From: JANXLO01 sp038231295
GTDB taxonomy: Bacteria > Armatimonadota > Chthonomonadetes > Chthonomonadales > Chthonomonadaceae
Length of the DNA: 23,818 nt
Direction of reading: 5' to 3'
Assembly: GCA_038231295.1 (NCBI GenBank)
Contig: JBBRLP010000086.1
Span: 1 to 23,818, forward strand
Below the pieces are notes generated by a model, which searched no databases, had not been told where the DNA came from, and saw only the letters and a program-made list of their open reading frames with translations. Both the position numbers and the translations under genes were made by a program. Shown here piece after piece: positions 8,819 through 15,839 of this stretch (positions within the stretch are counted from its first letter, which is position 1; the number at the start of each line of letters is the position of its first letter).

Positions 8819-9730
8819 GTGCCTACCGATCCGCCCCGCCATTCGCAGAACCCGAACGCCCGCCCAACCCGACGCCGTGCGTCTGGAGGCGGCCGGCCGC
8901 CAGAGCATCCGCCCGCGTCGCATCGCCGTATGCGAATTGCCGACGTGCGCCGCGTGCGGCGACAGGTACTGTTCAGCCTCTATGCGATTCTGGCCGGGGA
9001 GGTCGTTGCGGTAGCGCTCACAACGCCACTCCTCCATATCCGGCGCATTCAGGTGCAGGGTACGAGCAACCTCACCCCCGCCGAGACGCGGGCCGTGACG
9101 ACAGCGGCGACACTGCCCTCCGGCACGAACTTCCTCATCGCCCCGATGGGGCGCGTCCAGACCCACCTCCACACCATGCCCTGGGTACGCTCCGTCACCC
9201 TGCGCCGCCGCTTCCCCGATACTGTCCGTGTCGAGGTGACAGCCCGTGAACCTGTCGCGCAGGTCGTGACCCCCGGAGGCAGTGTTGAAGTGGACGCAGC
9301 GGGCATCCCCATTCGCACGGTGCGCCCGGAGATGATCTCCCGGCTTCCGCTGATCGCCTGGATGCAGCCGGGAGCCGTTACTCTCGGCAAGGAATTCGGC
9401 GATTATGCCCTGCAAACGGCGCTAGCGCTGGCGCTATGGGCGCAAAAGGACGGTAATCTACACCTTGCAAAAATAGAGGTTGACCAAAGCGACAATTTAT
9501 GCTTAAATATGAGGGATGGAATCGCGATAAAACTCGGTCAGGATGCCGACATGGAGACGAAGCGGACGCTCGTAAGCGCCCTCTATCGGCGTGATCCCGA
9601 CATCGCCCGACGCATCGAGAAAATAGACCTCTCCTGCCCGACCGATGTGGCCTGTACGCCCCGCGTCGTCGTCCCGACACCCCTCTCCAGCGGGCCGAAT
9701 TCCGGCAGCACGGTGGTAAGCAAACCATGA
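8819..9730 (+). CDS. ftsQ: Cell division protein FtsQ/DivIB (POTRA domain)
   Basis: FtsQ/DivIB is a single-pass membrane protein of the divisome that links early and late division proteins. The 303-residue protein has a basic, proline-rich cytoplasmic tail (1-48), one membrane helix (about 50-70), then a POTRA domain starting IRRIQVQGTSNLTPAE and running to EVTAREP (about 74-145), followed by the FtsQ/DivIB beta domain and a short unstructured tail. GTG is the start, with AGAGGAG 9 bases upstream and the ddl stop just before it. It overlaps the next gene by 4 bases. The domain order and position after ddl make the call firm even though sequence conservation in this family is low. Confidence 0.92.
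   Translation: MPTDPPRHSQNPNARPTRRRASGGGRPPEHPPASHRRMRIADVRRVRRQVLFSLYAILAGEVVAVALTTPLLHIRRIQVQGTSNLTPAETRAVTTAATLPSGTNFLIAPMGRVQTHLHTMPWVRSVTLRRRFPDTVRVEVTAREPVAQVVTPGGSVEVDAAGIPIRTVRPEMISRLPLIAWMQPGAVTLGKEFGDYALQTALALALWAQKDGNLHLAKIEVDQSDNLCLNMRDGIAIKLGQDADMETKRTLVSALYRRDPDIARRIEKIDLSCPTDVACTPRVVVPTPLSSGPNSGSTVVSKP
9480..9508 (+). promoter_or_regulatory. Possible internal promoter inside ftsQ
   Basis: An AT-rich patch inside the GC-rich ftsQ carries TTGACC (9480-9485) and TTAAAT (9503-9508) with a 17-base spacer. The match to a sigma-70 promoter is 5/6 and 4/6. It could drive the DUF881-sbp-ftsA-ftsZ part of the cluster separately. Evidence is sequence likeness only. Confidence 0.3.
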
Positions 9731-10500
9731 GTATCTATGCAGCAAGTATGAGTCATCGCTCGTTCGTCTGGCAGATCAGTGGCGTCAGTTTTGTTCTCGG
9801 TCTGCTGCTGGCGGCGGCGAGCGTGACCGCGACCAAAGTCGGCAGTAACGGGACCGCTCCCACCCGCACCGGCTTCGTCTACGGCCCCAATCTCTCGGTG
9901 GACCCCGACAAGAAAGCGGTAGGGCTTCAGGAGGAGATCAAGAAACTCCGCGCCGACAAGGAGTCATTGGAGAAGGCCGCCTCCAACCGGTCAGATGTCT
10001 CGAAAGACCTGAACCGCGATCTTCAGGAGACCAAACTTTTCGCCGGACTGAGCGAAGTGACCGGCCCTGGCGTCGCCGTCACCCTCAGCGACAGCAAAAA
10101 GGAGCGGCTGATCGGCGTAGACCCGCAGAACTATCTGATCCATGACCGCGATATACGCGATGTGGTCAACGAACTTCGGGCCTCCGGGGCGGAAGCCATT
10201 GCCGTCAATGGGCAGCGTATCACCATTTCGAGTTCCATTCGCTGCGCCGGGCCGATTGTCCTCATCAATCAGGACGAGATGGCGACGCCCTTCATCATTC
10301 AGGCGATAGGTGACCCGGACAAACTGCTGAGTGCACTCAACATCCGCAATGGCGTTCTCGATCAGATACGCACCTTCGGCCCGGACATGGCCCGCTCTGA
10401 AAAGCGAACGGAACTGCGCTTACCTGCTTTTGCGGGCAGCACCCACATCAAATACGCCAAGCCCGTCGCCGTCAAAAGACAGAGCAGTGACGACAAATAG
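9727..10500 (+). CDS. DUF881 family membrane-anchored protein (YlxW/YlxX type)
   Basis: This 257-residue protein belongs to the DUF881 family found beside division genes in Bacillota, Actinomycetota and related phyla; its exact function is not settled. Visible are one N-terminal membrane helix (about 16-36), a charged heptad-like segment (about 65-100, LQEEIKKLRADKESLEKAA) likely to form a coiled coil, and the core family pattern VTGPGVAVTLSD, then DIRDVVNELRASGAEAIAVNGQRI, then a PFIIQAIGDPDKL block. The extracytoplasmic C-terminal domain probably folds outside the membrane. It starts inside the ftsQ stop (4-base overlap) and is followed by sbp, the same order as divIB-ylxW/X-sbp in Bacillus. 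A division or envelope role is inferred from context. Confidence 0.9.
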   Translation: MSIYAASMSHRSFVWQISGVSFVLGLLLAAASVTATKVGSNGTAPTRTGFVYGPNLSVDPDKKAVGLQEEIKKLRADKESLEKAASNRSDVSKDLNRDLQETKLFAGLSEVTGPGVAVTLSDSKKERLIGVDPQNYLIHDRDIRDVVNELRASGAEAIAVNGQRITISSSIRCAGPIVLINQDEMATPFIIQAIGDPDKLLSALNIRNGVLDQIRTFGPDMARSEKRTELRLPAFAGSTHIKYAKPVAVKRQSSDDK

Positions 10501-10557
10501 GGAGCGTGCTTTGCGAATCGGCTTTGCTCTGCCCCCACAGAAAGACGGGTTAGAGAG

Positions 10558-11001
10558 ATGAAATTCTGGTTTCCGCCGCTGGCCTGCGCGATAGCCGGGC
10601 TGATTATCGGCATTGCCGTTTTCACCAAACTGGGCTGGCAGTTGCCTGCCGCCTACGCGCCTTATCTTTCGGTCGCGGCTCTTGCGGGCCTCGACACCGT
10701 GTTTGGCGGCGTTCGCGCCGGTATCGAAGGCCGTTTTCAGAACGACATCTTTGCCAGCGGGTTCCTGCTCAATACGGTTCTGGCGGCGATGCTGGCCTTC
10801 CTGGGTGACCGCATCGGCGTCAACCTCGCGCTCGTTGCCGTGCTGGTGCTGGGGTCTCGCGTATTTTTGAACCTCTCGCTCATTCGCCGCTATGTGCTGA
10901 ATAAGCGGGCGATGGAGCGCAGCAAACAACAGGAAGAGAGCACTGCTGCGGCCCCCGCAGCCGTCCTCAGCCAGAAAACGGAAAGCGGCAGCAGTCTGTA
11001 A
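10558..11001 (+). CDS. sbp: Small basic family protein Sbp (DUF1290)
   Basis: Sbp is a small membrane protein of the DUF1290 family, encoded directly before ftsA in Bacillus-type dcw clusters; no biochemical role is established. The 147-residue protein has about four hydrophobic segments and the family block YLSVAALAGLDTVFGGVRAGIEGRF, written here as positions 33-57, followed by NDIFASGFLLNTVLAAMLAFLGD. The C-terminal 35 residues are polar and rich in Ser, Gln and Ala. ATG at 10558 is preceded by a weak AGAGAG. A 57-base gap separates it from DUF881 and a large hairpin separates it from ftsA. The placement strongly supports the call. Confidence 0.92.
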   Translation: MKFWFPPLACAIAGLIIGIAVFTKLGWQLPAAYAPYLSVAALAGLDTVFGGVRAGIEGRFQNDIFASGFLLNTVLAAMLAFLGDRIGVNLALVAVLVLGSRVFLNLSLIRRYVLNKRAMERSKQQEESTAAAPAAVLSQKTESGSSL

Positions 11002-11006
11002 GTAAA

Positions 11007-11074
11007 GGGAAGAAGAGGAGGGAGGAGGGCCGGAAACCGCGTTCCGATGGCTTTCCTCCCTTCCCCTCATTCCC
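11007..11074 (+). terminator. Long imperfect hairpin between sbp and ftsA (attenuator or terminator candidate)
   Basis: A purine-only arm (11007-11029) pairs with a pyrimidine-rich arm (11049-11074): roughly 23 pairs including three G-U pairs, two mismatches and one bulge. It is followed by TATCCTTTTATT, a loose T tract. An inner hairpin CGGAA-ACCGCG-TTCCG (11031-11046) has a six-base loop. It sits 27 bases before the ftsA start, so it may attenuate ftsA-ftsZ expression or stabilise the upstream mRNA. Confidence 0.55.
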
Positions 11075-11101
11075 TATCCTTTTATTAATGGGTGAGAGAG
11101 C

Positions 11102-12349
11102 GTGGCGAAAAACGACATCATAGCGGGGCTGGATATCGGAACGACGAAAGTCTGCGCTCTGATTGCCGAACTGACGGAAAACGGGCAAGTCCTGATTATT
11201 GGCATGGGAATCGTGCCTTCGACCGGGATGAAAAAAGGCGTCGTCGTGGACATTGAGGCGACGACGCGGGCGGTGGAAGAGGCCGTCAGTCTCGCCTCGC
11301 GGCAGGCCAATCGGGACGTAGACGCGGTCTATGTCGGCGTCACCGGCGAACATATCGCGTCCCTGAACAGCAGCGCTCGCATCGCCATCACCAACCCTGA
11401 CCACGAAATCACTTACAGCGACGTACAGCGTGTCCTCGAATCGGCACGGGTGATTGTCCTGCCGCCCGACCGACAGATCATTCACGCCATTCCCCGCTCC
11501 TATGCCGTGGACGGGCAGGATGGCGTAAAGCAACCCATCGGGATGAGCGGCTCTCGCCTGGAAGTCGAAACCCACATCATTCACGGCACGACGACCTTCC
11601 TCAACAATGTGGAAAAGTGTGTCGAAAAGGCCGGACTGGAGATCGCCGAGTCGGTGCTGGAACCGATAGCGACCGGCGAAGCGGTGCTGATGGAAGCGGA
11701 GAAGGATTTGGGGGTCTGCCTGGTAGATATAGGCGGAGGCACCTCCGATCTGGCCGTCTTCCTGAACGGCGAAATTTTCTATTCGGCAGTTATACCGGTC
11801 GGCGGCAACCATGTGACCAACGATGTCGCCTACGGGCTGACCGTCGGGCGCGACGAGGCGGAACGCTTGAAGACCGAGAGCGGCAACGCGCTTCTGGAAC
11901 TGGTTTCGGAAGAGGACGTGATCGCCGTTCGGCAGGTGGGCCGCGACGAATCGCGCAAACTGCGCCGCACCGCTCTCGTGCAGATCATTGAGCCGCGTAT
12001 GCAGGAGCTATTCCAGCTTGTCAAAGACGAATTGGAGAAGGCGGAGTGCCTCGGCAATACCCCGGCAGGTCTGGTTATCAGCGGCGGCGGCAGTCAGTTG
12101 GCAGGCTGTGTGCAGGTGGCGCAGCAGGTGATGAATATGCCGGTGCGAATCGGGACGCCCCAGGGCATCGGGGCGATTGGCGAGACGCTGACGCATCCGC
12201 GCTATGCGACCGCGATTGGCCTGATTCTGTACGGGGCGAAGCAGGTGCGGGAGGGGCGTCAGCCCACGCATACACGCGGTTCCGGGGGGGCATTCAGCCT
12301 GCTTCAGCGCCTTCTCGACTGGCTGCGCGACCGTTTCGGCACACGTTAA
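11102..12349 (+). CDS. ftsA: Cell division protein FtsA
   Basis: FtsA is the actin-like ATPase that tethers FtsZ to the membrane and recruits later division proteins. The 415 residues begin with IIAGLDIGTTKVCALIAE (phosphate-1 loop), have the 1C subdomain with AVYVGVTGEHI, the LVDIGGGTSDLAVF phosphate-2 loop (about 205-218), the VISGGGSQLAG adenosine motif and, at the very end, an amphipathic helix FSLLQRLLDWLRDRFG (about 397-412) that acts as the membrane-targeting sequence. GTG start at 11102 has a GGTGAGAGAG site. The gene lies after the sbp hairpin and 192 bases before ftsZ. Length and motifs are normal. Confidence 0.97.
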   Translation: MAKNDIIAGLDIGTTKVCALIAELTENGQVLIIGMGIVPSTGMKKGVVVDIEATTRAVEEAVSLASRQANRDVDAVYVGVTGEHIASLNSSARIAITNPDHEITYSDVQRVLESARVIVLPPDRQIIHAIPRSYAVDGQDGVKQPIGMSGSRLEVETHIIHGTTTFLNNVEKCVEKAGLEIAESVLEPIATGEAVLMEAEKDLGVCLVDIGGGTSDLAVFLNGEIFYSAVIPVGGNHVTNDVAYGLTVGRDEAERLKTESGNALLELVSEEDVIAVRQVGRDESRKLRRTALVQIIEPRMQELFQLVKDELEKAECLGNTPAGLVISGGGSQLAGCVQVAQQVMNMPVRIGTPQGIGAIGETLTHPRYATAIGLILYGAKQVREGRQPTHTRGSGGAFSLLQRLLDWLRDRFGTR

Positions 12350-12541
12350 GCGTTAACGGCACTCCGTTTTGCGCTCGCAGGACGGCTGACGGAACGCCTC
12401 CCGAAAGGGTCGTTCACGGCCCGGCGGAGACTGGTCAGGGCGCACATATGTACCACCGTGTCACCGGTAGGATGGCCTGAAAATTTATCCGTTTCGTTGG
12501 CATTTCATAAATCTTAGCTCCACAGGGGAAGGGCGTAACCC
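12350..12541 (+). other. ftsA-ftsZ intergenic region
   Basis: This gap holds no supported gene. CGTTAA-GCG-TTAACG (12344-12358) is a perfect palindrome covering the ftsA stop codon, and the 30 bases from 12478 are AT-rich, which would suit a promoter or an open ribosome site for ftsZ. I found no good -35/-10 pair. GGGGAAGGG at 12525-12533 is the likely ribosome site. Confidence 0.5.
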
Positions 12542-13747
12542 ATGATGATAATCAATAACAACTCCATGAATGTCGGTCTGCCGGAACTCGGCTCGGCCCG
12601 CATTAAGGTGATCGGGGTTGGCGGCGGCGGCACGAACGCCGTCAACCGCATGATCGAGGCGAGTCTGTCCGGGGTCGAGTTCCTGGCGATGAATACCGAT
12701 GTGCAGGTTCTCAATATCTCGCAGGCGCCACGCAAACTTCAGCTCGGCGAGAACTCCACACGGGGTCTCGGCGCGGGCGGCAACCCGGAGATCGGGCGCA
12801 CGGCGGCGGAAGAGAGCAAGAGCGAAATCAAGAAATTGATGGACGGTGCGGACATGGTGTTCATCACAGCGGGTATGGGCGGTGGCACCGGAACAGGCGC
12901 TGCGCCCGTAATCGCCGAAATCGCCCGCGAGATCAACGCCCTGACCGTCGCGGTCGTCACGAAGCCGTTCCCGTTCGAGGGGCCGCGCCGAATGCGTCTC
13001 GCCGCCGAAGGCATCGAGAACCTCAAGAGCCGTGTGGATACCATTATCATCGTCCCGAACGAGAAACTGCTCTCCGTCGGGGATCGCCGCATGACGCTCG
13101 TGGAGGCGTTCAAAGTGGCGGACGACGTCCTGCGACAGGGCGTTCAGGGCATCTCGGACATCATCACCATTCCGGGCATGATCAACGTGGATTTCGCCGA
13201 TGTCCGTGCCATTATGACCGGAGCCGGACCTGCGCTGATGGGCATCGGCATGGCGACCGGCGATCACCGGGCGGTCGAGGCCGCGCAGAACGCGGTCTCT
13301 TCGCAGCTTCTGGAGACGAGCATCAACGGCGCGACCCGCGTTCTGGTCAATGTCACCTCCGGCAACGACCTGACCCTGGCGGAGTTCAACGAGGCCGCCG
13401 AGCAGATCGCTTCGCTCTGCGATCAGCGCGACGCCAATATCATCTTTGGCTGGGTTCCCGACCCCATGCTCGACGGCGAGGTGCGTGTCACCGTCCTGGC
13501 GACCGGCTTCGGCCCCCGCGACGAGGCCGCTGCGCTGGCGGCTCTCGCCGCGCGGCCTGCCGTCCCCACCCGCCCCTTCGTTCAGCAACAGCCGCTCACC
13601 TCACCTGCCGCCGCGCCGCGTCCGGGAGAGCAGGCCCCTGCCGCTCAGGACCCGGAGAAACCTGCACAGCCGCAGGCCACGCCGCCCGTCCCGCCTGATC
13701 CGCGCAAAGACGATCTGGACATCCCGGCCTTCCTGCGTAAACGCTGA
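12542..13747 (+). CDS. ftsZ: Cell division GTPase FtsZ
   Basis: FtsZ is the tubulin-like GTPase that forms the cytokinetic ring. The 401-residue protein contains VIGVGGGGTNAVNRM (about 23-37), the tubulin signature GGGTGTG at 113-119, the T7 loop block NVDFADVRAIM and a normal C-terminal GTPase subdomain ending near LATGF. A Pro/Ala/Gln-rich linker of about 60 residues follows, then the conserved tail DDLDIPAFLRKR, which is the peptide that binds FtsA and other partners. ATG at 12542 is used; a second ATG follows at once. It ends 2 bases before pgeF, so the two are cotranscribed. Confidence 0.98.
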   Translation: MMIINNNSMNVGLPELGSARIKVIGVGGGGTNAVNRMIEASLSGVEFLAMNTDVQVLNISQAPRKLQLGENSTRGLGAGGNPEIGRTAAEESKSEIKKLMDGADMVFITAGMGGGTGTGAAPVIAEIAREINALTVAVVTKPFPFEGPRRMRLAAEGIENLKSRVDTIIIVPNEKLLSVGDRRMTLVEAFKVADDVLRQGVQGISDIITIPGMINVDFADVRAIMTGAGPALMGIGMATGDHRAVEAAQNAVSSQLLETSINGATRVLVNVTSGNDLTLAEFNEAAEQIASLCDQRDANIIFGWVPDPMLDGEVRVTVLATGFGPRDEAAALAALAARPAVPTRPFVQQQPLTSPAAAPRPGEQAPAAQDPEKPAQPQATPPVPPDPRKDDLDIPAFLRKR

Positions 13748-13749
13748 CA

Positions 13750-14550
13750 ATGGGCTGGATTCTGGATAGTTCGGGTGCGCCCCCTCTTGCATGTGCCGAA
13801 GCCTTCACTGTCCTGAACTGGCTTCGGCACGGCTTTACATTGCGTGACGAGACCTTGGACGGCTTCAATCTCTCCTTCACGACATCCCTTGATGCGGAAC
13901 AGGTGCGGGCCAATCGCCGGGCCGTCTGCGTCCGCCTGGGTTTCTCTCCCGATGGCCTCACCCTCCCCGCCATGCCCCACAGCGCGAACGTCATCCGGGT
14001 TGGGCCGGGCGAGCGCGGACGGGGCGGCATGGATCACACCACCGCCCTGAAAGGCTGTGACGCCCTCATCACCGACACGCCCGGCCTGTTGCTCGGTATC
14101 ACGGCGGCGGACTGCCTCTCGGTATACCTGGCCGATCCCGTGCATCGCGCCATCGGCCTGGCCCACTCCGGCTGGCGCGGCACCGCAGGCCGTATCGTGC
14201 CGCAGACACTCGCTGCCATGACCGCCGCGTTCGGCACCCTTCCCCAGGACTGCCTCGCCGCCATCGGCCCCGGTATCAGCGGCGAAGGTTATGAGGTAGA
14301 CGCGCCTGTCTATAACGCGTTCTCGCCCGAAGACACCGAGGCGTCCGGCGTCTTCACCCCCACCCGTCCCGATCACTGGCTCCTCGACCTTACCGCTGCC
14401 GTCCGCCACCAACTTCTTGCCGCCGGTGTCCCTTCGACGTCAATCACTGTCTCCCCGTGGCGCACCGACCTCGACACTGTCCTCTTCCACAGCCACCGTC
14501 TTCACCCTGGCTGCCCGCGCATGGGCGCGTGTCTCGGCCTCTCCCTGTGA
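13750..14550 (+). CDS. pgeF: Peptidoglycan editing factor PgeF (YfiH/YlmD, laccase-domain family)
   Basis: PgeF (YfiH) is a zinc-containing protein that in E. coli removes UDP-MurNAc carrying L-Ser in place of L-Ala, keeping precursors correct. The 266 residues show the family pattern: LRHGFTLRD (about 26-34), the metal-ligand positions in MPHSANV, ITAADCLSVYL and AHSGWRGTAGRI, and the AIGPGISGEGYEV block. The usual HAGWRG is HSGWRG here, a mild change that keeps the histidine. It begins 2 bases after the ftsZ stop, which matches the ylmD position after ftsZ in Gram-positive clusters. Its stop codon doubles as part of a promoter for the next gene. Confidence 0.93.
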   Translation: MGWILDSSGAPPLACAEAFTVLNWLRHGFTLRDETLDGFNLSFTTSLDAEQVRANRRAVCVRLGFSPDGLTLPAMPHSANVIRVGPGERGRGGMDHTTALKGCDALITDTPGLLLGITAADCLSVYLADPVHRAIGLAHSGWRGTAGRIVPQTLAAMTAAFGTLPQDCLAAIGPGISGEGYEVDAPVYNAFSPEDTEASGVFTPTRPDHWLLDLTAAVRHQLLAAGVPSTSITVSPWRTDLDTVLFHSHRLHPGCPRMGACLGLSL

Positions 14551-14556
14551 TATAAT
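14548..14556 (+). promoter_or_regulatory. Extended -10 promoter element TGATATAAT
   Basis: TGATATAAT is a perfect TGn-TATAAT extended -10 element in GC-rich surroundings, and its TGA is the pgeF stop codon. Transcription would start about 14562-14563, at or next to the ATG at 14563, so the message could be leaderless. No good -35 hexamer lies 17 bases upstream, as is usual for extended -10 promoters. Confidence 0.55.
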
Positions 14557-14562
14557 AGGGGC

Positions 14563-15729
14563 ATGAACACACCGGACGACCTGCTCTATCTCGACTACGC
14601 CGCAACGACGCCGACCGAACCGGAAGTGGCGGAAGCCATGCTGCCCTATCTTTCCGGGCCGCTGTCCTTCGGGAATGCCAGCAGCATTCACCGCTTCGGG
14701 CGGCAGGCCCGTGCTGCCGTAGACGAAGCGCGGGACGCCGTTGCCCAACTGATTCACGCCGACTATGCGGAACTCTATTTCACGGGCAGCGGCACGGAGG
14801 CGGACAATCTGGCATTGATTGGCACCATGCTAGCCGCACTGCCGGAACGCAATCACCTGGTGGTGAGCGCCATCGAGCATCATGCCGTCCTGCACACCGC
14901 GCATTACCTCCAGACGCAAGGCTACGCCGTTACAACTGTCCCGGTCAACTCTGACGGTCTGATTGCGCCGGAGGCCGTCGCGGAGGCCGTCACCGACCGG
15001 ACCGCCCTCGTCTCCATTCTGCACGCCAACAACGAGATCGGCACGATTCAGCCTATCGCCGACTTTGCCCGCATCGCCCATGAGCGCGGGGCGAAATTTC
15101 ACACCGATGCCGTGCAATCAGTCGGCCTCCTTCCGGTCAACGTGCGCGAACTCGGCTGCGACCTGCTCTCCCTCTGTGCCCACAAAATCTACGGGCCGAA
15201 GGGCGCTGGGGCGCTCTATATCCGTCCGGGAACGAAAGTCTCGCCAATTCTGCACGGCGGCGCTCAGGAGCGCGAGAAGCGGGCCGGAACCGAAAACGTC
15301 GCGGCCCTCGTCGGATTCGGCAAAGCCGCCGAGCGCACGGCTCTGCTCCGAGCCTCCGACGCCGAACGCCTCACCGCCCTGCGCGACCGCTTCCTCGCCC
15401 TGCTCCGCGCCGCCATTCCTGACCTGATCCTGAACGGTCACCCCACGCAGCGCCTGCCCAACAACCTCAACGTCTCCGTTCCCGGCGCGGAAGGCACGAC
15501 GCTCCTGATGAATCTGGATCGCAAAGGTGTCGCAGCCTCCAGCGGTTCCGCCTGCTCCTCCGGCTCTCTCGAACCCTCGCACGTCCTCAAAGCCATCGGT
15601 CTCCCCGACTCCCTGGCCTCCAGCGGCGTCCGCTTCTCCCTCGGCCGCCCTACCACCGAAGCCGAAATCCTCCGCGCCACCGAAATCTTCGCCGCCATCG
15701 TCCACCGCCTCCAAAAAACCACGCAATGA
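14563..15729 (+). CDS. iscS: Cysteine desulfurase (IscS/NifS group I)
   Basis: This PLP enzyme converts cysteine to alanine and passes the sulfur, as a persulfide, to Fe-S cluster or tRNA thiolation pathways. The 388-residue protein has LDYAATTP near the start, EHHAVL with the PLP-stacking histidine (106), HANNEIGTIQP, the PLP lysine in LCAHKIYGPKG (Lys208), RAGTENVA, and the active cysteine in SSGSACSSGSLEPSH (Cys331) within the long flexible loop of group I. AGGGG sits 1 base before the ATG, but a leaderless start is also possible. No iscU, mnmA or other partner is adjacent, so the acceptor is unknown. A degenerate second copy of its 3' end lies 1.1 kb downstream. Confidence 0.95.
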   Translation: MNTPDDLLYLDYAATTPTEPEVAEAMLPYLSGPLSFGNASSIHRFGRQARAAVDEARDAVAQLIHADYAELYFTGSGTEADNLALIGTMLAALPERNHLVVSAIEHHAVLHTAHYLQTQGYAVTTVPVNSDGLIAPEAVAEAVTDRTALVSILHANNEIGTIQPIADFARIAHERGAKFHTDAVQSVGLLPVNVRELGCDLLSLCAHKIYGPKGAGALYIRPGTKVSPILHGGAQEREKRAGTENVAALVGFGKAAERTALLRASDAERLTALRDRFLALLRAAIPDLILNGHPTQRLPNNLNVSVPGAEGTTLLMNLDRKGVAASSGSACSSGSLEPSHVLKAIGLPDSLASSGVRFSLGRPTTEAEILRATEIFAAIVHRLQKTTQ

Positions 15730-15839
15730 GACTCATAATGACTGCAAGCCCGTCACTTCTACACTCAATTTCTCGACAACTCAAGGGTTAACGTTCGTTT
15801 TCGTAGACAAGGAAAAGAGACGGGACCGCATAGAGGATA
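15730..15839. other. Convergent intergenic gap
   Basis: The gap between the cysteine desulfurase and the end of the broken kinase gene on the other strand has no supported gene, no strong hairpin and no T tract. It is more AT-rich than the genes around it. Confidence 0.5.

Noticed and set aside
8369..9415. A 348-residue - strand frame across ddl and ftsQ
   Set aside because: It spans two well-supported genes on the other strand and has typical shadow composition.
12478..12515. A dedicated ftsZ promoter in the AT-rich patch before ftsZ
   Set aside because: No -35/-10 pair better than chance at proper spacing could be found.
12485..13588. A 367-residue open frame antisense to ftsZ
   Set aside because: A shadow of ftsZ codon usage; no recognisable protein motifs and no ribosome site.
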